Assembly: GCF_009299475.1 (NCBI RefSeq)
Contig: NZ_WBSN01000003.1
Span: 123,927 to 187,926, forward strand
Direction of reading: 5' to 3'
From: Bifidobacterium avesanii
GTDB taxonomy: Bacteria > Actinomycetota > Actinomycetes > Actinomycetales > Bifidobacteriaceae
DNA: 64,000 nt
Below, piece after piece: positions 35,158 through 44,419 of the stretch. A program made the translations under genes and the position numbers. The stretch's first letter is position 1; every line of letters begins with the position of its first letter. The notes below the pieces were generated by a model that saw only the letters and a list, made by a program, of their open reading frames with translations, did not search any database and was not told the DNA's origin.

Positions 35158-35832
35158 ATGAGAAGAACTGTCGCCGTAATGGGCATATTGGCGATGCTGA
35201 TGCCACTGGTGTCGCTGACGGCGTGTGGCTCGGGCGCCGGTGCGTCGTCGGCGGATGGAAGTGGTCGTGCCTCCGCCGCGCTGCCAAAGGACGTGTCGTA
35301 CAGCCGCGAAGCGGACGTGGCGCAATATCGGGCCGATTTGGACGCGCTCGCCAAACGGACCGGCAACGATTTCCTGTCCGCGATCATCGCGGACAACACC
35401 ATCACCGCCGACGAAATGAACGAGGCGAAGCGGCGCATGCAGCAGTGCTACTCCGATCTGGGCTATAAGGCCGTGCAAACCGACGACAGCGGCGGCATCG
35501 TCGTCGTCAGGGCCGACGGCGGCGATGTGAGGAATGACGGCAATGCGCTGACCGCCGCGGACAAGCGGTGCCAGACGGACTCCGGGTATGCGATGCTGAC
35601 GGGCATCTACTTCAACGCCGTGCGCAATCCCGATCGTCTTGATTTGGTGCCTTATACCGTGCGGTGTCTCATTGATCATGGGATTGTGGACCCGTCGTAT
35701 ACCGTGCAGGATTATCAGCGTGATTCGCAGAACAGGAACGGGCCGTACAAGGTTCAGGACGAGGATCCGGAAGGTACGCAGGGGCGGCAGGTAACGCAAT
35801 GCGGTCGTGACCCGCTCGGCAAACTGGGCTAG
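35158..35832 (+). CDS. Putative lipoprotein of unknown function
   Basis: The 224-residue protein starts with a signal peptide ending in the lipobox LTACGSG (Cys near residue 23), then a Gly/Ser/Ala linker and a soluble charged domain. Four further cysteines in the mature part (QQCYSDLG, DKRCQTD, VRCLID and TQCGRD) could form two disulfides. I do not recognise the family. GAAGGGA lies 8 nt before the ATG. Its position, divergent from the response regulator and next to the kinase, suggests an envelope-stress or antimicrobial-sensing role, which is an inference from context only. Confidence 0.75.
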   Translation: MRRTVAVMGILAMLMPLVSLTACGSGAGASSADGSGRASAALPKDVSYSREADVAQYRADLDALAKRTGNDFLSAIIADNTITADEMNEAKRRMQQCYSDLGYKAVQTDDSGGIVVVRADGGDVRNDGNALTAADKRCQTDSGYAMLTGIYFNAVRNPDRLDLVPYTVRCLIDHGIVDPSYTVQDYQRDSQNRNGPYKVQDEDPEGTQGRQVTQCGRDPLGKLG

Positions 35833-35895
35833 CGGGTGGCGGAGCCTCGTGCGGCTGCGTGGCAAGGCTGCTTGGCGTGCCCACGTAATGCAAAA

Positions 35896-35931
35896 CTTGA
35901 GTGTGTTGGGCTCAACTTTTGGGAATAGAAT
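35896..35931 (+). promoter_or_regulatory. HAIR (HspR) operator and clpB promoter
   Basis: CTTGAGT-N7-GCTCAAC (35896-35916) matches the HAIR consensus CTTGAGT-N7-ACTCAAG at 12 of 14 positions. A TAGAAT -10 box follows at 35926-35931. HspR represses clpB and dnaK through HAIR sites in actinobacteria, so heat-shock control is expected. Confidence 0.82.
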
Positions 35932-36028
35932 GGGTGGCAGGTCGGTTGACCATATCAGACAACGACATTGCGCCGGGGTCCGCGGCCGCGAGGGCGGTCG
36001 GCTTCGGCGCGCTACGTAGGAGGACGAT

Positions 36029-38761
36029 ATGGAACAGAAGTTCACGACGATGGCGCAGGAAGCCATAGGGGACGCCATCCAGAGTGCCTCCGCCGCGGGC
36101 AACGCCCAGGTGGAGACGCTGCATCTCGTTGACGCGCTGCTGCGTCAGGAGCAGGGCGTGGTGCGCGGGCTGATTCAGGCCGCGGGCGGCGATCCGCAGC
36201 GCATCGGCGCGGCCGTGCGCAACGCGCTGGTCGGCCTGCCGAGCGCGTCCGGCTCCACCACCTCCCAGCCGCAGGCGAGCCGTCAGCTCACCGCCGCGCT
36301 GGCGCAGGCGGAGAAGGAAATGCAGGCGATGGGCGACGAATACGTGTCCACCGAGCACCTGCTCATCGGCATCGTGGCGTCCACGCCGAACCAGAGCGCG
36401 GACATCTTCAAGCAGAACGGCGTGACCGCGGACGCCCTGCGCAAGGCCGTGCCCGGCGTGCGCGGCGGCGCGAAGGTCACCAGCCCGGACGCCGAGGGCA
36501 GCTACAAGGCGCTGGAGAAGTACTCCACGGACCTTACGGCCCAGGCGAAGGAGGGCAAGCTCGACCCGGTGATCGGCCGTGATTCGGAGATCCGCCGTGT
36601 CATCCAGATCCTGTCCCGCCGCACCAAGAACAACCCGGTGCTGATCGGCGAGCCCGGCGTCGGCAAGACCGCCGTCGTCGAGGGACTGGCCCAGCGCATC
36701 GTCGCCGGCGACGTGCCGACCACGCTGCAGGGCAAGAAGCTCATTTCGCTGGACCTCGGCTCCATGGTGGCCGGCTCCAAGTACCGCGGCGAGTTCGAGG
36801 AGCGCCTCAAGGCCGTCCTGAACGAGATCAAGAGCGCCAACGGGCAAATCATCACGTTCATCGACGAGATCCACACCATCGTGGGCGCCGGCGCCGCGGA
36901 GGGCTCCATGGACGCGGGCAACATGCTCAAGCCCATGCTGGCCCGCGGCGAGCTGCGCCTGATCGGCGCGACCACGCTGGACGAGTACCGCGAGAACATC
37001 GAGAAGGATCCGGCGCTGGAGCGTCGTTTCCAGCAGGTGTTCGTGGGCGAACCGAGCGTGGAGGACACCATCGCGATTCTGCGCGGCCTGAAGCAGCGCT
37101 ACGAGGCCCACCACAAGGTGACGATCGGCGACGATGCGCTGGTCGCGGCCGCGACGCTGTCGAACCGCTACATTTCGGGCCGTCAGCTGCCGGACAAGGC
37201 CATCGATCTGGTGGACGAGGCCGCCGCGCACCTGCGCATGGAGCTCGACTCGCAGCCCGAGGAGATCGATGAGCTGCAGCGCAAGGTGACGCGCCTCGAA
37301 ATGGAGGAGATGCAGCTCAAGAAGGCCGAGGACCCCGCGTCCAAGGAGCGTCTGGGCAAGCTGCAGGCCGAGCTCGCGGACACCCGCGAGAAGCTGGGCG
37401 GCCTCAAGGCCAAGTGGGACGCCGAGCAGGCCGGCCACAACAAGGTCGGCGACCTGCGCGCCAAGCTGGACGACCTGCGCGTCGAGGCGGACAAGGCCAC
37501 CCGCGAGGGTGATCTCGCCAAGGCGTCGAAGATCCTGTACGGCGACATTCCGGCCATCCAGAAGGAGCTGGCCGCCGCCGAATCCGCGGACGCCGAGTCC
37601 GTGGAGGACGGCGCCGCCAAGCCGGAGCCGATGGTCCCCGACCGCGTGGACGCCGATTCCGTGGCCGAGATCGTCTCCGACTGGACCGGCATCCCCGTCG
37701 GCCGCCTCATGCAGGGCGAGAACGAGAAGCTCCTGCACATGGAGGAGTACCTTGGCAAGCGCGTGATCGGCCAGAAGGAGGCCGTGCAGGCCGTGAGCGA
37801 CGCCGTGCGCCGTTCGCGCGCCGGCATCTCCGATCCGAACCGCCCGACCGGCTCGTTCCTGTTCCTCGGCCCCACCGGCGTGGGCAAGACCGAGCTCGCC
37901 AAGGCGCTCGCGGACTTCCTGTTCGACGACGAGAGGGCCATGGTGCGCATCGACATGTCCGAGTACATGGAGAAGGCGTCCGTGTCCCGCCTGATCGGCG
38001 CCGCGCCTGGCTACGTGGGCTACGAGCAGGGCGGTCAGCTGACCGAGGCCGTGCGTCGTCGCCCGTACTCGGTGGTGCTGTTCGACGAGGTGGAGAAGGC
38101 CAACCCGGAGATCTTCGACGTGCTGCTGCAGGTGCTCGACGACGGTCGTCTGACCGACGGCCAGGGCCGGACCGTGGACTTCAAGAACACGATCCTCATC
38201 ATGACCTCCAACTTGGGTTCGCAGTTCCTCGTGAACGAAGACATGGACGCGGACGCCAAGAAGAAGGCCGTGATGGACGCGGTGCACATGAACTTCAAGC
38301 CGGAGTTCCTCAACCGCCTGGACGACATCGTGATGTTCCACCCGCTCACCCGCGAGGAGCTGGGCAGCATCGTGGACATTCAGGTCAAGGGCGTGGCCGC
38401 GCGCCTGACCGAGCGTCGCATCAGCCTCGACGTGACCGACTCGGCCCGCGAGTGGCTCGCCAACACCGGCTACGACCCGGCGTACGGCGCCCGTCCGCTG
38501 CGTCGTCTGGTGCAGACCGAAGTCGGCGATCAGTTGGCCCGCATGCTGCTGGCCGGCAAGGTCCACGACGGCGACACCGTGCTGGTCGACCAGACCGGCG
38601 GCGACCATCTGGAGCTGTCCGCGTGGGCGTCCGACAAGATCGTCCCCGACGATCCGGACGTCTCCGTGGACCATGTGGAGGCCGACGGCGACGACAAGGG
38701 CGCCGGGCGGACCGGCGACGGCTCCGGTGCTTCGGGTGCCGCGGGCGCGTCGGGCAAGTGA
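36029..38761 (+). CDS. clpB: ClpB disaggregase
   Basis: ClpB works with DnaK to extract proteins from aggregates. The 910-residue protein has the N-terminal double Clp repeat (residues 1-150). The first AAA+ module has [13 protein letters not shown] and [11 protein letters not shown] coiled-coil M-domain (about 410-540) is rich in Leu and charged residues, and the second AAA+ module has [13 protein letters not shown] and [11 protein letters not shown]. The C-terminal 45 residues (from [10 protein letters not shown] on) form an acidic and then Gly/Ser-rich tail longer than usual. TAGGAGGA lies just upstream of the ATG. It is preceded by a HAIR operator and followed by two strong hairpins. Confidence 0.97.
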   Translation: MEQKFTTMAQEAIGDAIQSASAAGNAQVETLHLVDALLRQEQGVVRGLIQAAGGDPQRIGAAVRNALVGLPSASGSTTSQPQASRQLTAALAQAEKEMQAMGDEYVSTEHLLIGIVASTPNQSADIFKQNGVTADALRKAVPGVRGGAKVTSPDAEGSYKALEKYSTDLTAQAKEGKLDPVIGRDSEIRRVIQILSRRTKNNPVLIGEPGVGKTAVVEGLAQRIVAGDVPTTLQGKKLISLDLGSMVAGSKYRGEFEERLKAVLNEIKSANGQIITFIDEIHTIVGAGAAEGSMDAGNMLKPMLARGELRLIGATTLDEYRENIEKDPALERRFQQVFVGEPSVEDTIAILRGLKQRYEAHHKVTIGDDALVAAATLSNRYISGRQLPDKAIDLVDEAAAHLRMELDSQPEEIDELQRKVTRLEMEEMQLKKAEDPASKERLGKLQAELADTREKLGGLKAKWDAEQAGHNKVGDLRAKLDDLRVEADKATREGDLAKASKILYGDIPAIQKELAAAESADAESVEDGAAKPEPMVPDRVDADSVAEIVSDWTGIPVGRLMQGENEKLLHMEEYLGKRVIGQKEAVQAVSDAVRRSRAGISDPNRPTGSFLFLGPTGVGKTELAKALADFLFDDERAMVRIDMSEYMEKASVSRLIGAAPGYVGYEQGGQLTEAVRRRPYSVVLFDEVEKANPEIFDVLLQVLDDGRLTDGQGRTVDFKNTILIMTSNLGSQFLVNEDMDADAKKKAVMDAVHMNFKPEFLNRLDDIVMFHPLTREELGSIVDIQVKGVAARLTERRISLDVTDSAREWLANTGYDPAYGARPLRRLVQTEVGDQLARMLLAGKVHDGDTVLVDQTGGDHLELSAWASDKIVPDDPDVSVDHVEADGDDKGAGRTGDGSGASGAAGASGK

Positions 38762-38772
38762 TGATGTGATGT

Positions 38773-38890
38773 CGCGGGGCGGTGGCGTTGCGTCGGCGCC
38801 CCGCGGATCGACCTGCCGTCGATAATCTGAAATCCGAACATGACTTGGGCGGGGTGGGAATGCCGAATGATCGGCATTCCCACCCCGCCC
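38773..38890. terminator. Two hairpins between convergent clpB and the copper-type ATPase
   Basis: CGCGGGGC/GCCCCGCG (38773-38780 and 38798-38805) comes first. A perfect 20-bp stem with a 4-nt loop follows (38847-38866 and 38871-38890, core GGGCGGGGTGGGAA). No T run is present. They presumably terminate both convergent transcripts. The rest of the gap to 39067 holds no gene. Confidence 0.75.
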
Positions 38891-39067
38891 ATTGTGTTCC
38901 CATAGTGTTTTTATGCCATTGCCGGTCTTGGTCAGCGTTTGCTCCGACCATTGGCTTTGGCCGGCGGTGGCGGATCCGCGCCCGCCATTGCGCCGCTGCC
39001 GCCGTCTCGGCGTTGCTTGTCGGCCTAGAGCGGTTCGACTGGTGCGCCGCGGTCGCGGTTCGACCGG

Positions 39068-39256
39068 TTAGCTCAGGAAGACCTGCGGGGCCTTCATGAA
39101 ATTGGTGGCGCAGTGCTCGCCGCAGAAGTAGTAGGTCTTGCCCTCGTACTCGCGGGTGATCGCGTCGGCGTTGACGGCGACGGTCATGCCGCAGACCGGA
39201 TCCGTGGCGGTCTCGCCGTGGACGGGCTGGTCCATATGCATGTGATGCATGTTCAT
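39068..39256 (-). CDS. Possible internal start for a separate YHS-domain peptide within the ATPase frame
   Basis: Inside the ATPase reading frame, AAGGAG lies 6 nt before an ATG at 39256, a typical Shine-Dalgarno arrangement. Initiation there would give a 62-residue protein, MNMHHMHMDQPVHG..., with Met/His copper ligands and the YHS cysteines (DPVCGM, FCGEHC). In other bacteria, small YHS or copper-chaperone proteins are encoded separately next to such ATPases. The fusion may therefore be a recent loss of the intervening stop codon, or both forms may be made. Confidence 0.4.
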   Translation of the reverse strand: MNMHHMHMDQPVHGETATDPVCGMTVAVNADAITREYEGKTYYFCGEHCATNFMKAPQVFLS

Positions 39257-41659
39257 GGTGTTCTCCTTGTTGGTTGCGGTGGCATCGCCGGTGTTGGCGC
39301 TGTCAAGCTGGGTGAATTCGGTGTGCTCGTCGATGATGACCCGCACGTCATGCGCATGGGCGGCGTTCGCGCCGGTGCCGCTCGTCGCATCGGCGTCGCC
39401 GGAATGACCGTGGCCCTCATGCGATTGTGCGGTGCCGACGGCGTCCTCGCGGATTCTCGCATAGCGCAGGCGATTCGCGTTGAGCACGAGGCAGACGGAA
39501 CTCAGGGCCATTGCGAGTCCGGCGATCATGGGGCTGAGCAGCCACCCGGTGAACGGGTACAGGATGCCGGCGGCGAGCGGGATGCCGATGACGTTGTAGC
39601 CGAACGCCCAGGCCAGGTTCTCCTTGATGTTGGTCATGGTGGCGTTGGACAAGTTGATGGTGCGCAGCACGCCGCGCAGATCGCCGCTCATGAGCGTCAC
39701 GTCGGCGGACTGCATGGCCACGTCGGTGCCGGTGCCGATGGCGAACCCGACGTCCGCCTTGGCGAGAGCCGGGGCGTCGTTGATGCCGTCGCCCACCATG
39801 GCGATGAGTTCGCCGCTCCGGCCGTCCCGGTCGCGCTCGGCCTGCAGCTTGGCGATCCAGTCCGCCTTGCCGTCCGGGCGCACTTGGGCGATGACGGTGT
39901 CGATGCCGACCTCGCGCGCGATGCCCTCGGCCACGTCGGCGCGGTCGCCGCTGAGCATCACCGTGCGGATGCCCGCATTGCGCAGCGCGGCCACGGCCTG
40001 CTTGGAACCATCCTTGATGGTGTCGTTGACGTACGACGCCTTGTCGAGCGACGACCCGGCGTCGGTGACGCCGCGCGTGATGGTGCCGGTCTTGTCGAAC
40101 ACGACCGTGCGGATCAGGCGCGCCTGCTCCAGCGCCTGCGCGGACGTGACGAGCACGCCGTTCGTGGCGCCCAGACCGGTGGCGACGGTCACGGAAAGCG
40201 GCGTGGCCAGTCCCAGCGCGCACGGGCAGGCGATGATGAGCACGCTCACGGCCGCGATGAGGGCATGGGCCAGCTTCGGCTGAGGGCCGACCGTCAGCCA
40301 GATCGCGAACGTCCAGATCGCGATGATCATCACCGCGGGCACGAAGACGCGCGCGATGCGGTCGGCGAGCCGCTGCACCGGAGCCTTGGTGGCCTGCGCG
40401 CGGGACACTAGCGTGATGATCTGCGACAGCACGGTGTCGCCGCCGGTCTGGGTCACGCGCATGACGAACGCGCCCCTGAGCGTCATGGTGGCGCCGGTCA
40501 CGGCGTCGCCTTCGCGCTTGTCCATCGGCTTCGACTCGCCGGTGATCATCGATTCGTCCACCTGCGCCGAGCCCGCCACGATGACGCCGTCGGCGGGAAT
40601 GCGCTCGCCGGGGTGGATGACCAGCAGATCGTCCACCGCGACGCGGTCGATGTCCACGTCGGAGCCCGTGCTCAGGAGCTTCCAGTGGGCCTCGCCGGCG
40701 TCGAGGTCGGTCTGGTTGATGCGGCGGGCGGATCTCGGCGCGAGCTTGATGAGCGACTGCACAGCCTTGCCGGTGCCTTCGCGCGCCTTGGCCTCCAGCA
40801 GTCGGCCGACCAGCACCAGCGTGATGACCACGCCCACGGATTCGAAGTAGGGGTCCTGCGAGCCCGACGGCATGAGGCTGGACGCCACGCAGACGACCAG
40901 ACTGTACAGGTATGCGGCGCTGGTGCCGAGCGTGACCAGCGAGTTCATGTCGGGGCTGCGGTGGCGCAGGGCCGACCACCCGACGCGGTGGATCGGATTG
41001 CCGCAGTAGAACATGACCGGGGTGACGAGAATGGCCTGAAGCCACGGGGTGGTGAGCCAACCGGGCAGCATGTTGCCGTGCATGGACAGCATGGCGATGG
41101 CGAACACCGGGAGGGTGAAGACGGCCGCGATGATCGTCAGCCTCGTGGTGGATCGGATTTCCTCGCGCCGCTCCTCGGCGTCGAGCCGCTCGTTCTCCAA
41201 GGCGTTCGCCGGAGCCGAAGCGGCGCGGGGCGTCCCTGCGCCCGCGGGCGTGACGGCGTTGGACTGTTCCGTCGCATCGCCGGTTACCTTGAGCAGGCCG
41301 TGGACCATGTTCATGCCGCAGGCGAACGGGTATTCTCCGGCGGGCAGCGCGGGCAGCTCCACGGAGGTCTTCGCGTTGCCGGGCAGCGCGGCGTCCAGCC
41401 CCAAGTCCACGAACACCACATGGGACGTGCATTCGCCCGTCTCCTGACGGTCGAACACCAATGTGGTCGGCAGGCCGGCCTTGAGTTCGATGACGTCCGG
41501 CGAATAGCCGCCGCGCACGGTGATGGCGGCGGTCTGCGAGTCAGCGCCGACGGTGCTGGCCGCCGCCTCGCGCTCGGCGAAGAAGAAGCGGATGACCGCC
41601 CACGTGAGCAGTCCGGCCACGATGATCGCTATGGCCAGCATGAACAGATCGAAACCCAT
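39068..41659 (-). CDS. Copper-type P1B-ATPase with cupredoxin-like N-terminus, missing nucleotide-binding domain, YHS C-terminus
   Basis: This is an 863-residue membrane protein. Order: one N-terminal membrane helix; a cupredoxin-like domain (TGECTSHVVFVD and FACGMNMVHG supply Cys, Met and His ligands); membrane helices; the actuator loop with MITGESKPM; the metal-site helix IIACPCALGLATP (CPC, monovalent copper type); phosphorylation site FDKTGTIT; hinge MVGDGINDAPALAKADVG; a His/Asp-rich tail; and a YHS metal domain (DPVCGMTV, YFCGEHCA). Only about 45 residues separate DKTGT from MLSGDR. That leaves no room for the usual N-domain of about 110-130 residues with its SEHP motif, so normal ATP binding is doubtful. 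GAAGGAGGAA precedes the ATG. Confidence 0.88.
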   Translation of the reverse strand: MGFDLFMLAIAIIVAGLLTWAVIRFFFAEREAAASTVGADSQTAAITVRGGYSPDVIELKAGLPTTLVFDRQETGECTSHVVFVDLGLDAALPGNAKTSVELPALPAGEYPFACGMNMVHGLLKVTGDATEQSNAVTPAGAGTPRAASAPANALENERLDAEERREEIRSTTRLTIIAAVFTLPVFAIAMLSMHGNMLPGWLTTPWLQAILVTPVMFYCGNPIHRVGWSALRHRSPDMNSLVTLGTSAAYLYSLVVCVASSLMPSGSQDPYFESVGVVITLVLVGRLLEAKAREGTGKAVQSLIKLAPRSARRINQTDLDAGEAHWKLLSTGSDVDIDRVAVDDLLVIHPGERIPADGVIVAGSAQVDESMITGESKPMDKREGDAVTGATMTLRGAFVMRVTQTGGDTVLSQIITLVSRAQATKAPVQRLADRIARVFVPAVMIIAIWTFAIWLTVGPQPKLAHALIAAVSVLIIACPCALGLATPLSVTVATGLGATNGVLVTSAQALEQARLIRTVVFDKTGTITRGVTDAGSSLDKASYVNDTIKDGSKQAVAALRNAGIRTVMLSGDRADVAEGIAREVGIDTVIAQVRPDGKADWIAKLQAERDRDGRSGELIAMVGDGINDAPALAKADVGFAIGTGTDVAMQSADVTLMSGDLRGVLRTINLSNATMTNIKENLAWAFGYNVIGIPLAAGILYPFTGWLLSPMIAGLAMALSSVCLVLNANRLRYARIREDAVGTAQSHEGHGHSGDADATSGTGANAAHAHDVRVIIDEHTEFTQLDSANTGDATATNKENTMNMHHMHMDQPVHGETATDPVCGMTVAVNADAITREYEGKTYYFCGEHCATNFMKAPQVFLS

Positions 41660-41752
41660 CGTTCCTCCTTCGTTGTCAGTACGCGGCCAACTCTACGCGA
41701 GCCGGCGCATCGGGCATAGACCGCGGCCCGCTTTTTGCCTACGGGCTTGATA

Positions 41753-41878
41753 TAGAACGTATGTTCGACCATGGACGTGCGGCGTGTTGCCTTGTGGCAG
41801 TAAGGATTCCTTGTGACTGCACCATGTTCGCTTCGGGGTGAAGTCCATGCGAACTGCTGTTATAGAACACATGTTCGA
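41753..41878 (+). promoter_or_regulatory. Two LexA-type boxes upstream of rmuC
   Basis: TAGAACGTATGTTCGA (41753-41768) and TAGAACACATGTTCGA (41863-41878) both contain GAAC-N4-GTTC, the core of the actinobacterial LexA box (CGAAC-N4-GTTCG type). Each is preceded by TA, giving TATAGA that may double as a -10. The second overlaps the probable rmuC start codon. The cores are 110 bp apart. The copper ATPase gene diverges about 95 bp upstream of box 1. Confidence 0.72.
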
Positions 41879-43241
41879 TATTGCGATTGTGGCGACGTTG
41901 GTCGCGGTGCTGGTGATCGGAGTCCTGCTGGGACTCCTCGCGGGCTACCTGTTCGGCAAGGGCAGGGGAGCCGAATCCGTGCGCGCTCAGGCGACGCACG
42001 AGTTGGAGGACGGCCGTTCCCGTCTGGAAACCATGCGCTCCGATTTGGAGCGGGCCAACGCGCAGGCGGTCGCGGCCCGCACCCAGACGGAGGGCTTGGA
42101 ACGTCAGCTCGGTTACGTGCAGTCCCAGCTGGCGCAGGCGCAGCAGGCCGAGCAGGTGCGGCTGCAGCGCGAGCGTGAGAGGGCCCAGGAACAGGCGGAG
42201 CAGCGCGAGCGCGAGCGCGAGGCGGCGCTCAAGGAGCAGAGCAAGGTGTTGAGCGCCTTGGCTCCCGTGCAGAAGAACCTCGACGCGCTGCAGCTCAAGG
42301 TGACGCAGATCGAGGAGGGACGCAAGCATGAGATGGGCGCTCTGAGCGAGCAGCTCAAGGGGCTGGGGGAGCAGCAGTCCCGGCTGGACCGCGAGACCAG
42401 CTCGCTTTCGGCCGCGCTGCGCAACAACAAGGTGCGCGGCGCGTGGGGCGAGGCCCAGCTCAAGAACATCGTGGAGTCCGCAGGGCTGCTGGACCATGTG
42501 GACTTCGACACGCAGGTGGTCGTCACCGACGCCGAGGGCCGCATCCAGCGGCCGGACATGGTGGTGCACCTGCCCGGCGGCAAGACCATTCCGATTGATG
42601 CGAAGGTGCCGTACGCCAGCTACCAGCGCGCCTGCGAGATCCCGGACACGGCCTCGCCGGAGGAGCTGGACCGCAAGGCGGACCTGCTGCGCGCCCATGC
42701 GCACGACCTGCGCGAGCACGTCCGCGCGCTATCCGACAAGGCGTATTGGAACGCCTTCCCCGTGGCGCCCGACTTCGTGGTGGCGTTCATCCCCAACGAG
42801 GCCCTGCTGCAGGCCGCGCTCGAATCCGATCCGACGCTCATGGACGACGCCTTCGCCCGCAAGGTGGCGCTGACCTCGCCGGTCACGCTGTGGGCCGTGC
42901 TCAAGTCCGTGGCCTACGCATGGCAGCAGCAGAGCCTGACCGACGACGCCAAGGTGCTGTTCGACCTGTCGCGTGAGCTGTACGAGCGCTTCGCGGTGCT
43001 GGGCGACAAGGCCACCAAGCTCGGCAACGCCATCACCAAGACCGTCGGCGCCTACAACCAGTTCGCCGCGTCGCTGGAGTCGCGTGTGCTGGTCTCCGCG
43101 CGCAAGCTCCAGAAGCTCGACCGCTCCCGCGTGATCGGCGACGTGGACCTCATCGACTCGGAAAAGGGCAACATCCGCGAACTGAGCGCCCCCGAAACCC
43201 AGCCTGACGACGAGGGGGCGCCCGAAGCGGCCGCGGCCTGA
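41871..43241 (+). CDS. rmuC: RmuC-family DNA recombination protein
   Basis: RmuC proteins carry a restriction-endonuclease-like fold and limit DNA inversions and rearrangements. The 456-residue form has an N-terminal membrane helix (IVATLVAVLVIGVLLGLLAG), a long coiled coil (residues 35-175, rich in Glu, Gln, Arg), then the RmuC domain with RGAWGEAQLKNIVE, IQRPDMVVHLPGGK and IDAKVPY. The start MFDIAI puts the helix at the N-terminus. A GTG 11 codons earlier (41838) or ATG at 41847 are alternatives. LexA-type boxes point to SOS control. The C-terminal end is acidic, and the gene converges on the AraC regulator. Confidence 0.92.
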   Translation: MFDIAIVATLVAVLVIGVLLGLLAGYLFGKGRGAESVRAQATHELEDGRSRLETMRSDLERANAQAVAARTQTEGLERQLGYVQSQLAQAQQAEQVRLQRERERAQEQAEQREREREAALKEQSKVLSALAPVQKNLDALQLKVTQIEEGRKHEMGALSEQLKGLGEQQSRLDRETSSLSAALRNNKVRGAWGEAQLKNIVESAGLLDHVDFDTQVVVTDAEGRIQRPDMVVHLPGGKTIPIDAKVPYASYQRACEIPDTASPEELDRKADLLRAHAHDLREHVRALSDKAYWNAFPVAPDFVVAFIPNEALLQAALESDPTLMDDAFARKVALTSPVTLWAVLKSVAYAWQQQSLTDDAKVLFDLSRELYERFAVLGDKATKLGNAITKTVGAYNQFAASLESRVLVSARKLQKLDRSRVIGDVDLIDSEKGNIRELSAPETQPDDEGAPEAAAA

Positions 43242-43292
43242 GCGCCCCAAGTCGCGGGCAAGTCGCGGGCGAAAGTTCGGGTGACCGGATGG

Positions 43293-44282
43293 TCAGGCGG
43301 TCTTTCCTCGACGGCCGGCGGCGCGGTAGGTGGTCGGGGACATGCCGACGACGCGTTTGAACGCGGCGGTGAGCACGCGGCGGTCGCTGAAACCGCATTC
43401 CCGCGCGATGGCGGGCAGCGGCTCGGCGGTGTCGATGAGCAGCGACTGCGCCAGCTGCACCCGCTCCCGCGTGACGTATTCGTGCGGGGTCATGCCCGTC
43501 TGGCGCTTGAACAGGCGGATGAAGTGGTATTCGCTCATATGCGCCTGCCGCGCCAGCGCGCCGACCGTCAGGGGCGCGTCCAGGTGGTCCGACACGTATT
43601 CGATCGCCGCGTCGATGTTGCGCGAGCGCGTGCGCGTGGTGGCCTCGCCGTCGCCGCTGAGCAGACAGGCGGTGAGCAGGTCGGTGATGATGCGCGACAG
43701 CAGCGGCTCGCTGATGGCGGTCTGCGTGTCGAACAGGCGCAGCAGGTCCATCAGCGGCGTCATGACCGCGGGGACGTCCGAGGGCGTGAACGCGTTCGAC
43801 AGCGTATCGATCATGAGGCCGCAGTACTGCGGCGCCGTCGGGCCGTCGAAATTCAACCAGATGGCCTCCGTGTCCTCTTCGACGGTGTACTGGAAGCCTC
43901 TGGCGCAGTCGATGATGGCCACCTGATGTTGACCGACGCGCCGCGTCACGTCGCCGACGGTCAGTGCCAGCGACCCGTGCAGCACCATGATGAGGAAGTA
44001 GGCGTCGGACGGCAGCGGGCGGCGCAGGAATCCGGGCCGGTAGTGGGAAATGCCCACGCGCAGCGGGCACAGGAACATGCCGCGGGCCAACGGACTGGGC
44101 GCGTAGATGTAGTAGCGGGAATCGCCGGGAACCTTGCCCGGCCACTCGCGGGTGACCTTGTGCGGGCTGCGGTCCGCATCGCCATCCGCGCCGCGATCCG
44201 CGTCCCCGCCGCGGATCGGGCCGTTGCCGCGTTCGCCGTCGCGCTCGTCACCGTGCGCGCCGCCGTCCCTGCCGTCATTCAT
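43293..44282 (-). CDS. AraC-family transcriptional regulator
   Basis: The 329-residue protein has a charged, Asp/Gly/Arg-rich N-terminal leader (residues 1-40), an AraC-type cupin ligand domain (about 50-200), and two C-terminal helix-turn-helix motifs (LTVGALARQAHMSEYHFIRLF and LPAIARECGFSDRRVLTAAFK are the regions, cited here by their ends ALARQAHMS and ARECGFSD). TATAGT lies 8 nt before the ATG with no Shine-Dalgarno site. It diverges from the solute-binding-protein/GH28/GH2 genes and is very likely their sugar-responsive regulator. The four tandem 11-bp repeats in the shared upstream region are the candidate site. Confidence 0.88.
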   Translation of the reverse strand: MNDGRDGGAHGDERDGERGNGPIRGGDADRGADGDADRSPHKVTREWPGKVPGDSRYYIYAPSPLARGMFLCPLRVGISHYRPGFLRRPLPSDAYFLIMVLHGSLALTVGDVTRRVGQHQVAIIDCARGFQYTVEEDTEAIWLNFDGPTAPQYCGLMIDTLSNAFTPSDVPAVMTPLMDLLRLFDTQTAISEPLLSRIITDLLTACLLSGDGEATTRTRSRNIDAAIEYVSDHLDAPLTVGALARQAHMSEYHFIRLFKRQTGMTPHEYVTRERVQLAQSLLIDTAEPLPAIARECGFSDRRVLTAAFKRVVGMSPTTYRAAGRRGKTA

Positions 44283-44419
44283 ACTGCCCAACTATAGCAA
44301 GAATCATTGCCTCCAACGCAATTCACATGTCACCGAGCATCATGGAACCTTGTATTATCAAGGACATCACGCAGAACATGGAGATGGCGGAACAGCAACA
44401 TTCCTGTCAATCAACGATG

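Noticed and set aside
39955..40100. Frameshift hiding a normal N-domain in the P-type ATPase
   Set aside because: The frame is continuous and recognisable on both sides of the junction, and the DNA between them is too short to encode the domain in any frame.
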